In this document: piece by piece, positions 52,491-64,000 of the stretch
How positions within the stretch are numbered: the stretch's first letter is position 1
How the letters are laid out: the number at the start of each line of letters is the position of its first letter
DNA from: Sphingobium jiangsuense
Lineage (GTDB): Bacteria; Pseudomonadota; Alphaproteobacteria; Sphingomonadales; Sphingomonadaceae
Length of the DNA stretch: 64,000 nt
Direction: 5' to 3'
Assembly: GCF_014196495.1 (NCBI RefSeq)
Contig: NZ_JACIDT010000007.1
Span: forward strand, 1 to 64,000
Program-made: the position numbers and the translations under genes
Notes under the pieces: generated by a model
The model's database searches: none
Told to the model about the DNA's origin: nothing
What the model saw: only the letters and a program-made list of their open reading frames with translations

Positions 52491-53602
52491 AGCTCGACCG
52501 CATATTTGCTGAGCGGGCCGACGACCGGATCGACCCCGCTATAATAGAGCGCCGCTTCGGGCGGCGCGGCATCGACATCGCCATAGACCTCCACGGTGGC
52601 GCAGGTGATGGCGGCGCGGTCCGGCTGTGCGGCGAAGGCTTCGAACGCCAGCATCTCCGCGCCGCTGGCGCCCCCGGCGCGCCAGCTCTGCTCCAGCACG
52701 CCGATCCGTTGCCGCCCCTGCCCGTCGCGCCCCAGCGCCACGTCGTAATTGCGGCGCGAGGCGAACAGGCCCGGATAGGCGTCGAACAACGCCCGGTCGT
52801 AGCGCGCGGCCTTGTCCACCGCCTCGGCCAGTTCCGGCGCGAGTAGCTGCCGCTTCAGCGCCGCGAAGCCGCCCCGCACGCAATGGAGCTGCGAGCCGCC
52901 ATAGGCCACCTCGCCATGATTATCGAGCGTCAGGCGCTGCGTGCCCCAATAGGCGATGGTTTGCCCGAACAGGCTGACGGTGCCGACGCTGTAGGTGACG
53001 ACATCCTCCAGATTCTGCTCGATCACCAGTCCATGCCCGGCAAGGTCGGGCGGCGGAATGTCCGCGATCGCCCGGTCCAGCTCCGCGCCGGTGGCCACCA
53101 CCGTCTGGCCCTTGCCCGCCGTGCCCTTGACGTCCTTCAGCCGGATGGGGCCATGGGCGAGGAGAAGCCGCCCCGCCGCACGCGCATCCGCCGCCGAAAA
53201 GACGGAGAAGCCGCGCAGCACCGCGTCGGCCAGCCGGGCCGCCAGCCCGTGCGCCCAGCCGGGCGGAGCCGCCGCATTGTCCGCCAGCAAGCCGTGGCTG
53301 ACGATCTTCGTGCCGACGAACGGCCGGGGGACGACGCCGCCGAACAGCTGATCCGCGCGGGAAATGCCCAGCTCCGCCGCTTCCTCGCGCGTCAGGACGT
53401 CATTGGGTATCCAGAAAAGTCCCGCGCCCGTTGCCGCCGCCCCGCCGAACCCGTTGCGCCCCGCTTCGAGGAATTCCGCATTGCAAAGCCGGGCGATCCG
53501 CCGCCCCAGTTCCGATCTGGTCGCATGATCATGGCTGTTGCCCATCGCGGACGATGCGCCCGAATAGGGCATGACCGAATGGATCGACCGCATTTCTTCC
53601 AT
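52487..53602 (-). CDS. DUF3182 family protein, ATP-grasp-like
   Basis: 371 residues. The start ATG at 53602 follows GAGGAGCC. The stretches FVGTKIVSHGLLADN, GPIRLKDVKGTAGKGQTVV, GHGLVIEQNLEDVVTYSVGTVSLFG and SRRNYDVALGRDGQGRQRIGVLEQSWRAGGASGAEMLA resemble DUF3182 proteins of proteobacteria, whose layout hints at an ATP-grasp ligase, but their function is not established. Co-transcribed with the alpha/beta hydrolase downstream. Confidence 0.75.
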   Translation of the reverse strand: MEEMRSIHSVMPYSGASSAMGNSHDHATRSELGRRIARLCNAEFLEAGRNGFGGAAATGAGLFWIPNDVLTREEAAELGISRADQLFGGVVPRPFVGTKIVSHGLLADNAAAPPGWAHGLAARLADAVLRGFSVFSAADARAAGRLLLAHGPIRLKDVKGTAGKGQTVVATGAELDRAIADIPPPDLAGHGLVIEQNLEDVVTYSVGTVSLFGQTIAYWGTQRLTLDNHGEVAYGGSQLHCVRGGFAALKRQLLAPELAEAVDKAARYDRALFDAYPGLFASRRNYDVALGRDGQGRQRIGVLEQSWRAGGASGAEMLAFEAFAAQPDRAAITCATVEVYGDVDAAPPEAALYYSGVDPVVGPLSKYAVEL

Positions 53603-53682
53603 TGCAGGCTCCTCGACATCATTGCCCCCTGATCGGGAACGCCCCGGCCCGCGCCACGTTTCCTGTGGTGAGGAGAAAAAGC

Positions 53683-53886
53683 ATGACGACAGACGAGAAG
53701 AGAGACCCACCGAAGCAGGAACGCGGCCCGCTGGGCGACGCGCGGCCGGATTCGCAGGAGCATGACCCGCGCGCCGGCTCCGCGCAAAAGCCGGAGCCGG
53801 TGGAGAAGCGCCCGAATGTGGGCATGGTGAAGCCGACCGACTATCCGAAGGAGGATCGCGACAAGTCCAGCCCGCTGGGCGGATAG
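53683..53886 (+). CDS. Small hydrophilic, probably disordered protein
   Basis: 67 residues, rich in Pro, Asp, Glu, Lys and Arg with no hydrophobic core (for example PKQERGPLGDARPDSQEHDPR). The ATG at 53683 has a good ribosome site (GAGGAGAAAAAGC). It resembles short stress-induced proteins of unknown role. Divergent from the DUF3182 gene. Confidence 0.7.
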   Translation: MTTDEKRDPPKQERGPLGDARPDSQEHDPRAGSAQKPEPVEKRPNVGMVKPTDYPKEDRDKSSPLGG

Positions 53887-53980
53887 CCCCCGGCGCGGCC
53901 TGCCCCATGATCGCCTGCTTGACGATCCGGGGCCGCGCGATATGGGAATATCGGTGTTTTCACGAAGGGGCCCGGCACCG

Positions 53981-54439
53981 ATGGCACGAACAGCATTGCG
54001 GCCCCGCGCCGCCTACCCGGTTTTCCGCGACATTCCGACGCGCTGGATGGACAATGACGTGTTCGGCCATGTCAACAACGTCGTCTATTACAGCTGGTTC
54101 GACACGGCGGTCTGCGGCCATCTGGTCGAGCTCGGCCTGCTGGATTACGAGGCCGGCGACATTATCGGCCTCGTCGTCGAAACCAGCTGCCGCTACGCCC
54201 GCTCGGTCAGCTTCCCGCAACTGGTCCAAGCGGGCATCCGCGTCGTCCGTCTCGGCACGTCGAGCGTGCGCTACGAGGTCGGCCTCTTCGTCGCGGGCGA
54301 GGAAGAGGCGGCGGCGGAAGGATATTTCGTGCACGTCTATGTCGACCGGCTGACCCGCCGCCCGGCCGCCCTGCCGGACCGGTGGCGCGCGGCGCTCCAG
54401 GCGCTTTCGGTCCCGGCCGCGCGCGAGGAAATCCGTTGA
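53981..54439 (+). CDS. Acyl-CoA thioesterase, hotdog fold (4HBT)
   Basis: About 152 residues. The family signature TRWMDNDVFGHVNNVVYYSWFDTAVCGHL holds the catalytic Asp and the substrate-binding Asn; TSCRYARSVSFPQLVQAGIRV and the C-terminal EGYFVHVYVDR complete the hotdog sheet. It hydrolyses acyl-CoA thioesters; chain preference is not predictable. I chose the ATG at 53981; an ATG at 53942 adds 13 residues. Confidence 0.88.
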   Translation: MARTALRPRAAYPVFRDIPTRWMDNDVFGHVNNVVYYSWFDTAVCGHLVELGLLDYEAGDIIGLVVETSCRYARSVSFPQLVQAGIRVVRLGTSSVRYEVGLFVAGEEEAAAEGYFVHVYVDRLTRRPAALPDRWRAALQALSVPAAREEIR

Positions 54440-54512
54440 GCCGGACCCGGCGGGCGGCCTGCCCGCAGTTTCGGCTTTTCCTCCGCGCGCGCAGACAATA
54501 GATATCCCCATC

Positions 54513-56123
54513 ATGACCATGCATCCCGGCCGCGCCCTTCGCCTCCTTTCGGCTTCGCTGATCCTGCTGCTCGCCACGCTGGCGGGCGGCGCGCTGCCCG
54601 CGCGCGCGGAACAGCTCGACGTCGCGGCGACGGTGCGCGGGGTGGTGCGCGTCGTCATCATCGCCACCAACGGGCAGGACGCCTATTTCGTCGGCCATGG
54701 CAGCGGCTTCGCCGTCGCGCCGGACAAGGTGCTGACCAACGCCCATGTGGTCGAGCTGCTGCGCACCGAGCCCAATCTGGTCGTCGGCATCATCCCGTCG
54801 CAGGGCAAGCGCAGCTATGGCGGCAAGGTCATCGCCTATTCGCCCGGCAACGACCTCGCGCTCATCCGGCTGACCGAAGGGCGCCTGCCGGTCTCCACCT
54901 TCTTCGCCGGAGCCGTCAGCGACGGGCAGCATGTGACCGCCATCGGCTATCCCGGCGCCGTCGATCGCGCGCAGGGGCTGGACCTCGACGAGATGATCCA
55001 GCCGCTGTCCCCGGTCAAGACCAGCGGCACCGTCTCCATGGGCCGCGCCTCGCACGGCTTCGACACGCTTTTGCACACCGCCCCGATGGCGCAGGGCAAC
55101 AGCGGCGGGCCGCTGGTGGACGATTGCGGGCGGGTGCTCGGCGTCAACAGCTTCGGCTCCCAGTCGGAAAGCGACGGCGACGCGGAATTCGGCTTCGCCA
55201 TCTCCAACCGCGAGGTCGCCTCCTTCCTGCGGCAGGCGGGCGTGAGCTTCCAGCGCACCTCCGTCCCCTGCCGGAGCATCGCGGAGCTGGACGCGGAAGA
55301 GGCGCGGCGCGCGGCCGAGGAGGAAGCGCGGCGGACGGAGCTGGAGCGCGCACAGGCCGAAAGCCGTGAAAAGGCGCTGCGGCAGGCCCGCGATCAGGCC
55401 GAGCAGCAAATCTATTCGGCCCGCGAAAACGCCGTCGCCATCGCCGGGCTGCTGCTGGTGCTGGGCGGCCTCGCGCTCGGCGCGACGATGATGTTCCACG
55501 TGCAGGGCCGGGAAAAGGAAAGGCTGTGGGCCGGGATCGGCGGCGGCGTGCTGCTGGTCGGCGCGGCGCTGGTGTTCCTGCTGCGCCCCTCTTTCGCCGA
55601 CATAGACGAGCGCATCGCCCAGCCGGAAGCCGGGAACGCCGCCGAGGCGGACCTGTCCGCCTCCTTGCAGGCGGTGGGCACCAATATCTGCCGCATCGAC
55701 GAGGGCCGCAGCCGCATCACCGTATCGGGCGTGGAGGATGTCCCGCTGCGCTGGGCCGAGGGCGGCTGCATCAACGGCGACACCCAATATGGGCAGGACG
55801 GGCCGGGCTGGAGCCGCATCTTCGTCCCCGGCAACGAGGATGTGATATCGGTCAACAGCTTCGATCCGGCGACCGGCACCTACAAGGTCGAACGCTATCT
55901 CGCCGATGAGGACGTGCTGGCGCAGGCGCGGGAAATGCGCGGGCGCTTCACCTTCAGCGGCTGCACCGCCGACGCCGGAACGCTGGAAAAATTGCAGCAG
56001 ATGCAGGCCGAGATCCGCTCCATCCTCCCCGCCCAGCCCAATGAACGGCTGGTCTACAAATGCAGCCGGGCGCCGTCTGGCGGATCGAAAGGCAACGGCA
56101 AGACAACCGCGCCGGCACCCTGA
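54513..56123 (+). CDS. Membrane-anchored trypsin-like serine protease
   Basis: 536 residues. A signal peptide (ending LPARAEQ) leads to a trypsin-like domain with His78 (NAHVV), Asp114 (GNDLAL) and Ser197 (QGNSGGP). A charged coiled coil follows ([24 protein letters not shown] region, about 265-305), then two membrane helices (near 310-330 and 340-355) and a C-terminal domain with paired cysteines. No PDZ domain is seen, which separates it from DegP. It would cleave periplasmic proteins; the role of the C-terminal domain is unknown. Confidence 0.85.
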   Translation: MTMHPGRALRLLSASLILLLATLAGGALPARAEQLDVAATVRGVVRVVIIATNGQDAYFVGHGSGFAVAPDKVLTNAHVVELLRTEPNLVVGIIPSQGKRSYGGKVIAYSPGNDLALIRLTEGRLPVSTFFAGAVSDGQHVTAIGYPGAVDRAQGLDLDEMIQPLSPVKTSGTVSMGRASHGFDTLLHTAPMAQGNSGGPLVDDCGRVLGVNSFGSQSESDGDAEFGFAISNREVASFLRQAGVSFQRTSVPCRSIAELDAEEARRAAEEEARRTELERAQAESREKALRQARDQAEQQIYSARENAVAIAGLLLVLGGLALGATMMFHVQGREKERLWAGIGGGVLLVGAALVFLLRPSFADIDERIAQPEAGNAAEADLSASLQAVGTNICRIDEGRSRITVSGVEDVPLRWAEGGCINGDTQYGQDGPGWSRIFVPGNEDVISVNSFDPATGTYKVERYLADEDVLAQAREMRGRFTFSGCTADAGTLEKLQQMQAEIRSILPAQPNERLVYKCSRAPSGGSKGNGKTTAPAP

Positions 56124-56290
56124 TCTTTGCGAATCGATCACCGCCCTTCGCAGCGCCCGCCGATAGGGCCGGGCGGGATTTCTTCCGCGCCTCCTGCCCC
56201 ACATGCCCGCCCGCGCCGCGCGAAAAGCCCCATGCCGGGCCGGGCGCGCGCACTTCTTTCATAATTCGATATCATATACCACCGCACGTC

Positions 56291-56319
56291 TTGCATCCCT
56301 GCATGCCCCCTGCTAACCG
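56291..56319 (+). promoter_or_regulatory. Possible promoter of the atp operon
   Basis: TTGCAT at 56291, a 17-bp spacer and TAACCG at 56314 lie about 80 bp before atpH. Placement is sensible but the boxes are weak matches; the rest of the 275-bp gap shows no gene. Confidence 0.3.
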
Positions 56320-56398
56320 GCCCGCACGGTAACGGGGGACTACCGGTCGCCCCGGCCTTTTGTATGACTGGCACAGCGAACTGGAGGACATTAGGCGC

Positions 56399-58517
<2,119 letters not shown>

Positions 58518-58546
58518 GGGCAACCGGCAATAAGGATTGACGGCTG

Positions 58547-60891
<2,345 letters not shown>

Positions 60892-60913
60892 TCCCTTCTT
60901 CAACGCATCTAAA

Positions 60914-60948
60914 CCCCTCCCCCGCCCTTCGGCGGCGCGGGAGGGGCC
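60914..60948 (+). other. Hairpin in the atpD-atpC gap
   Basis: CCCCTCCC at about 60916 pairs with GGGAGGGG at about 60941 across a GC-rich loop. It sits between the atpD stop and the atpC start without a U tract, so it more likely tunes mRNA stability or atpC level than ends transcription. Confidence 0.5.
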
Positions 60949-60963
60949 TACAGGACTGACGGC

Positions 60964-61218
60964 ATGGCACTGCATTTCGAACTCGTAACCCCGGAGAAGC
61001 TCGTCCGCAGCGACGAGGTGTATCAGGTCGTCGTTCCCGGCACCGAAGGCGATTTCGGCGTGCTGGAAGGCCATGCGCCGTTCATGTCCACCATCCGCGA
61101 CGGCGAGATCCAGATTTACGCCAGCGCGGGCGCGGCACCGGAAATCCTCCCCATCCAGGGCGGCTTCGCCGAAGTCAGCGAAAAAGGGCTGACGGTGCTG
61201 GCGGAGAAGGTGGGGTAA
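60964..61218 (+). CDS. atpC: ATP synthase F1 subunit epsilon, short form
   Basis: 84 residues: only the beta-sandwich half ([45 protein letters not shown], then [18 protein letters not shown]). The C-terminal two-helix hairpin of E. coli epsilon (139 residues), which inhibits ATP hydrolysis, is missing; the stop codon is clean. Short forms occur in alphaproteobacteria, where a zeta inhibitor may take over. Start ATG at 60964. Confidence 0.93.
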   Translation: MALHFELVTPEKLVRSDEVYQVVVPGTEGDFGVLEGHAPFMSTIRDGEIQIYASAGAAPEILPIQGGFAEVSEKGLTVLAEKVG

Positions 61219-61332
61219 GATTGAAAGCGTCCCACCGGGGCGGCAGTCATTCCAAATGCTGAATAAATAGCGTTTACAGACCGTACATATTTTCCTGCTA
61301 CCGCAAAGGCCACGCCTTGGGGGAAAGGAAAT

Positions 61333-62370
61333 ATGGACGGTATGGCAACCATCAGCCAGCAACCTCGGCTATCGGTCGTAATCCCGATCTACAACGAAGA
61401 GGCGTGCCTGGACACCCTGTTACAGCGGGTGTCTACCGTCTGCCGCACGCATTTCTCCACAAGCTACGAAATCATCCTGGTCAATGACGGCTCATCCGAC
61501 GCCAGTTGGAGCATGATCGCCGCCGCAGCCGATCGGGATCAGCATATCGTCGGCGTCAATCTGTCCCGCAACCATGGCCATCAGCTTGCTTTGAGCGCGG
61601 GGCTGCAAGTCAGCACCGGCGAAACCATTTTCATACTCGACGCCGATCTTCAGGACCCGCCGGAACTCTTGCCCCAGATGCTGGAAAAAATGGGGGAAGG
61701 ATATGATGTCGTCTATGGCCAGCGCATCAGCCGCGCGGGCGAGTCGCGCTTCAAGCTGCTGACGGCCACGCTCTTCTATCGAACGCTGCAACGGATGGTC
61801 GATATCTCCATCCCGCCCGATACCGGCGATTTCCGCCTGATTAGCCGGCGAGTGGTCGATCATCTGAATGCGATGCCGGAACGGTTCCGCTTCGTGCGGG
61901 GAATGATCAGCTGGATCGGTTTCCGTCAGGCAGCCTTTCCCTATCACAGGGATAGCCGCCTGGCCGGGACGACCCATTATCCGCTCCGCAAAATGATCAG
62001 CTTTGCACTGGACGCCGTAACCAGTTTCTCCATCCTGCCGCTTCGCTTCGCCTCCCATCTCGGCGTAATGCTTGGCATTACCGGCCTCGCCTCTCTCGGC
62101 TGGGTCGGCTGGTCCTATATCTCTGCCGGCGCCATTGCGGGCTGGACCAGCCTTGCCGCACTGATCCTCATCATGGGCAGTATCCAATTGATGCTGCTCG
62201 GTATCTTCGGCGAATATCTGGGCCGCATGTATATGGAAACGAAGCAACGGCCCCTGTTCTTCGTTCAGGAAATAAGACGAAGCACGCCCATGGCGCCGGA
62301 AGAAGAAAACCCGGTCCACCGGATGAGCGAGCGCTTGCGTCAGGGGATAAGCAGGAAGCCCGCCGCATGA
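61333..62370 (+). CDS. GtrB-like polyprenyl-phosphate glycosyltransferase (GT2)
   Basis: 345 residues. A GT2 catalytic domain (VVIPIYNEEACLDTLL, LVNDGSSDASW, DADLQDPPE at 103-110, DTGDFRLISRRVVDHL) is followed by two C-terminal membrane helices (about 235-310), the layout of GtrB/DPM-type enzymes that put a sugar on undecaprenyl phosphate. The ATG at 61333 follows GGAAAGGAAAT. It overlaps the next gene by ATGA, a GtrA/GT fusion that would flip and transfer the sugar. Confidence 0.88.
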   Translation: MDGMATISQQPRLSVVIPIYNEEACLDTLLQRVSTVCRTHFSTSYEIILVNDGSSDASWSMIAAAADRDQHIVGVNLSRNHGHQLALSAGLQVSTGETIFILDADLQDPPELLPQMLEKMGEGYDVVYGQRISRAGESRFKLLTATLFYRTLQRMVDISIPPDTGDFRLISRRVVDHLNAMPERFRFVRGMISWIGFRQAAFPYHRDSRLAGTTHYPLRKMISFALDAVTSFSILPLRFASHLGVMLGITGLASLGWVGWSYISAGAIAGWTSLAALILIMGSIQLMLLGIFGEYLGRMYMETKQRPLFFVQEIRRSTPMAPEEENPVHRMSERLRQGISRKPAA

Positions 62371-64000
62371 CCCAGATAGTGCGGTTCGCATCCGTCGGCG
62401 TTGCCAACACACTCCTCAGCTTCGCGATCATCTTCCTCTGCCTGTGGAGCGGATGGGGAGATTATGCCGCTAATGTGGCCGGCTATGCGGCGGGACTCGC
62501 CTTGTCCTATACCGCCAACAGATATTGGACCTTCGGCCTCGCCGGACACGGGCACAGTTCCCGACAAATCTATCGCTTCCTGTTTGCCGCGCTGATCGCC
62601 TACGCCGTCAATCTGGCAATAGTGACGATCGCGCGGTGGAACGGGTTCATCGATACCCCGATTTCCCACATTGCTGGTGCATGCGGCTACACCGTGACAT
62701 CCTTCCTCCTGCAACGCTTCTTCGTCTTCAGGACGACCGAGAAGGACTTGCCCGGCCTGGGACGGACGACGCGCGCTTATTGGCCGGAACATCTGATCCT
62801 GTTGCTTGCCCTGTCCTGCTGGCTGGCGCTGCGCCATATCCCGCTGACCCACGACGTCATATGGCAGTTCTGGATCGCGCGGCAGATGCTGCACGGCTAC
62901 ACGCTCTACCGCGATATATGGGAACTAAACCCCCCGCTCTGGTTCTGGTCCGCCCTGCCGATAGAATGGGTTTCCAGCCATCTGGGCCTCTCTTCCCTGC
63001 GGGTGCTGGTTGCCGTCGTCATCGGCATGGGCGCCAGCGCCGCCCTGCTGCTGGGACGGATGTGCCGGGAGCGGAGCAATGCCGAACGCGCCTTGCTGAT
63101 GGCGGGCGCTTTCTGGTTCGCGACCATCATGCCTCTCTATGATTTCGGGCAGAGAGAGCAGCTCGCGCTGATGGGAGCGCTGCCCTATGCCGCATTGATC
63201 GTGAATAGACGAGAACGCCGGGAAGTGCCACTGGCGCTGGCCTTCCTCATCGGCCTGATGGGAGCCTATGGGTTCGCGCTGAAACATTATTTCGCGGCTA
63301 TCCCCGTCCTGCTGGAACTGTGGCTGGTCTTCGCCCTACGGCGCGACTGGAAGCCGATCCGTCCCGAAACGCTGACGGTCGCGGCATCCGCCCTTCTCTA
63401 TGCAATGGCGGTGTTTCTTTTCAGCCCCGATTTTCTCTCCCATATCGTGCCGATGGTAGAGGCGGCCTATCATGGCTATGAAGTGCCGTTCGCGCGGATG
63501 ATAGATGAACCGGCGCAGCTCATCTGGTTTTTATGCGCCGTCGCCCTTATCCTCTATTCCGGCCTGCGCTCGGGCGGAAACACTGCACTGACGCGGGCAT
63601 TTCTGATCCTGGCGGCCGGGTTTGGCCTAGCCTATGTCCTCCAGAACAAGGGCTGGCAATATCATGCCGTCCCCGTCACCGGCAGCCTGCTGATGGCCTT
63701 GCTTGCCCGTGCGCTGGATGGGGGAACGCATCAGTTGCCAAGGCGTCCGCTGGCGATCGGAATCATCGCCTTTGCCATTGCCGTCGGCATATTGCAGCGG
63801 CCCTATTACAACTTCCTTCAGCGGCATAGCGAGCCGTTCATGGAAGAGGTTCCGGCCGGGCAGCCCATTGCCATCCTCACCAGCGACCCGATGTGGGCAT
63901 GGCCAATGGTGGAAAATCGCCATCTCCTGTGGCCGCTGCATGTCTACTCCTACTGGATGTTCCCCGCCATCGGTGAATATGAGCTGGGCATAAACCGGAA
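62367..64000 (+). CDS. GtrA flippase fused to GT-C-like membrane glycosyltransferase (partial)
   Basis: An uninterrupted frame of more than 544 codons that runs off the right edge. Residues 1-122 form a four-helix GtrA domain (IVRFASVGVANTLLSFAI, GYAAGLALSYTANRYWTF, YTVTSFLLQRFFVFRTTE). After a linker, about residue 140 onward, a polytopic domain begins with LTHDVIWQFWIARQMLHGY-type loop and YRDIWELNPPLWFW, the first periplasmic loop of GT-C/PMT enzymes, with around eight more helices. The start ATG at 62367 overlaps the GtrB-like gene. Codons such as ATA, AGA and GGA are more frequent than upstream. Confidence 0.85.
   Translation, partial: MTQIVRFASVGVANTLLSFAIIFLCLWSGWGDYAANVAGYAAGLALSYTANRYWTFGLAGHGHSSRQIYRFLFAALIAYAVNLAIVTIARWNGFIDTPISHIAGACGYTVTSFLLQRFFVFRTTEKDLPGLGRTTRAYWPEHLILLLALSCWLALRHIPLTHDVIWQFWIARQMLHGYTLYRDIWELNPPLWFWSALPIEWVSSHLGLSSLRVLVAVVIGMGASAALLLGRMCRERSNAERALLMAGAFWFATIMPLYDFGQREQLALMGALPYAALIVNRRERREVPLALAFLIGLMGAYGFALKHYFAAIPVLLELWLVFALRRDWKPIRPETLTVAASALLYAMAVFLFSPDFLSHIVPMVEAAYHGYEVPFARMIDEPAQLIWFLCAVALILYSGLRSGGNTALTRAFLILAAGFGLAYVLQNKGWQYHAVPVTGSLLMALLARALDGGTHQLPRRPLAIGIIAFAIAVGILQRPYYNFLQRHSEPFMEEVPAGQPIAILTSDPMWAWPMVENRHLLWPLHVYSYWMFPAIGEYELGINR

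Overview
The window is GC-rich, densely coded alphaproteobacterial chromosome, most likely from a sphingomonad (Sphingomonas, Sphingobium or Novosphingobium type). The basis is the overall protein style, the order tRNA-Trp, secE, nusG, rplK, rplA, an atpHAGDC operon without F0 genes, a thiS-thiG fusion, an NDUFA12-type complex I accessory protein, a DUF2155 gene and a family of short palindromic intergenic repeats. The genus is an inference. I see no rRNA, CRISPR array, transposase or integrase.

Layout. 1-3.3 kb: start of an MFS transporter, a LacI regulator and divergent recQ. 3.3-9.6 kb: repeats, a DUF454 membrane protein, then vitamin B12 uptake (cobalamin riboswitch, btuB, convergent btuF, divergent btuCD). 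9.7-13.4 kb: a membrane GT2 glycosyltransferase and small envelope or stress proteins. 13.4-17.6 kb: thiSG fusion, aroQ, accB-accC, a mini membrane protein and arsC. 17.6-20.7 kb: a perfect Pho box, an orphan ParA ATPase, a hairpin, a three-repeat Pho-box array and a PhoX-type phosphatase. 21-23.4 kb: rplA, rplK, nusG, secE, tRNA-Trp. 23.5-34.8 kb: aat, DUF2155, NDUFA12, DUF192, recX, a fatty-acyl-AMP ligase, an Lrp/AsnC regulator, bpt, a threonine ammonia-lyase, a 3-hydroxyisobutyrate-dehydrogenase-like enzyme and an amidohydrolase homologue whose metal-binding residues look lost. 34.8-46.2 kb: an MFS pump and a surface polysaccharide cluster (phosphoglycosyltransferase, methyltransferase, flippase, GT4, FkbM, GT-C-like protein, with divergent PhyH and KpsS-like genes). 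46.1-48.4 kb: ahpF and ahpC. 48.7-56.1 kb: a glycine-zipper protein, tRNA-Thr, egtB-egtD for ergothioneine, a DUF3182 plus hydrolase operon, a thioesterase and a membrane-anchored trypsin-like protease. 56.4-61.2 kb: atpHAGDC. 61.3-64 kb: a GtrB-like glycosyltransferase overlapping a long gene that runs off the window and fuses a GtrA flippase domain to a GT-C-like membrane domain.

Working together: BtuB, BtuF and BtuCD form a B12 import route. ArsC, the Pho boxes, ParA and PhoX look like a phosphate-limitation neighbourhood. Aat and Bpt are both N-degron transferases. The 36-46 kb genes build and export a surface glycan, and the right-end pair probably adds a lipid-linked sugar to an envelope polymer.

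The observations most worth following up are the Pho box in front of the orphan ParA, the GtrA/GT-C fusion, the degenerate amidohydrolase, the antisense overlap of aat with the DUF2155 core, and the intergenic repeat families. All family names come from reading motifs by eye; no database search was possible.
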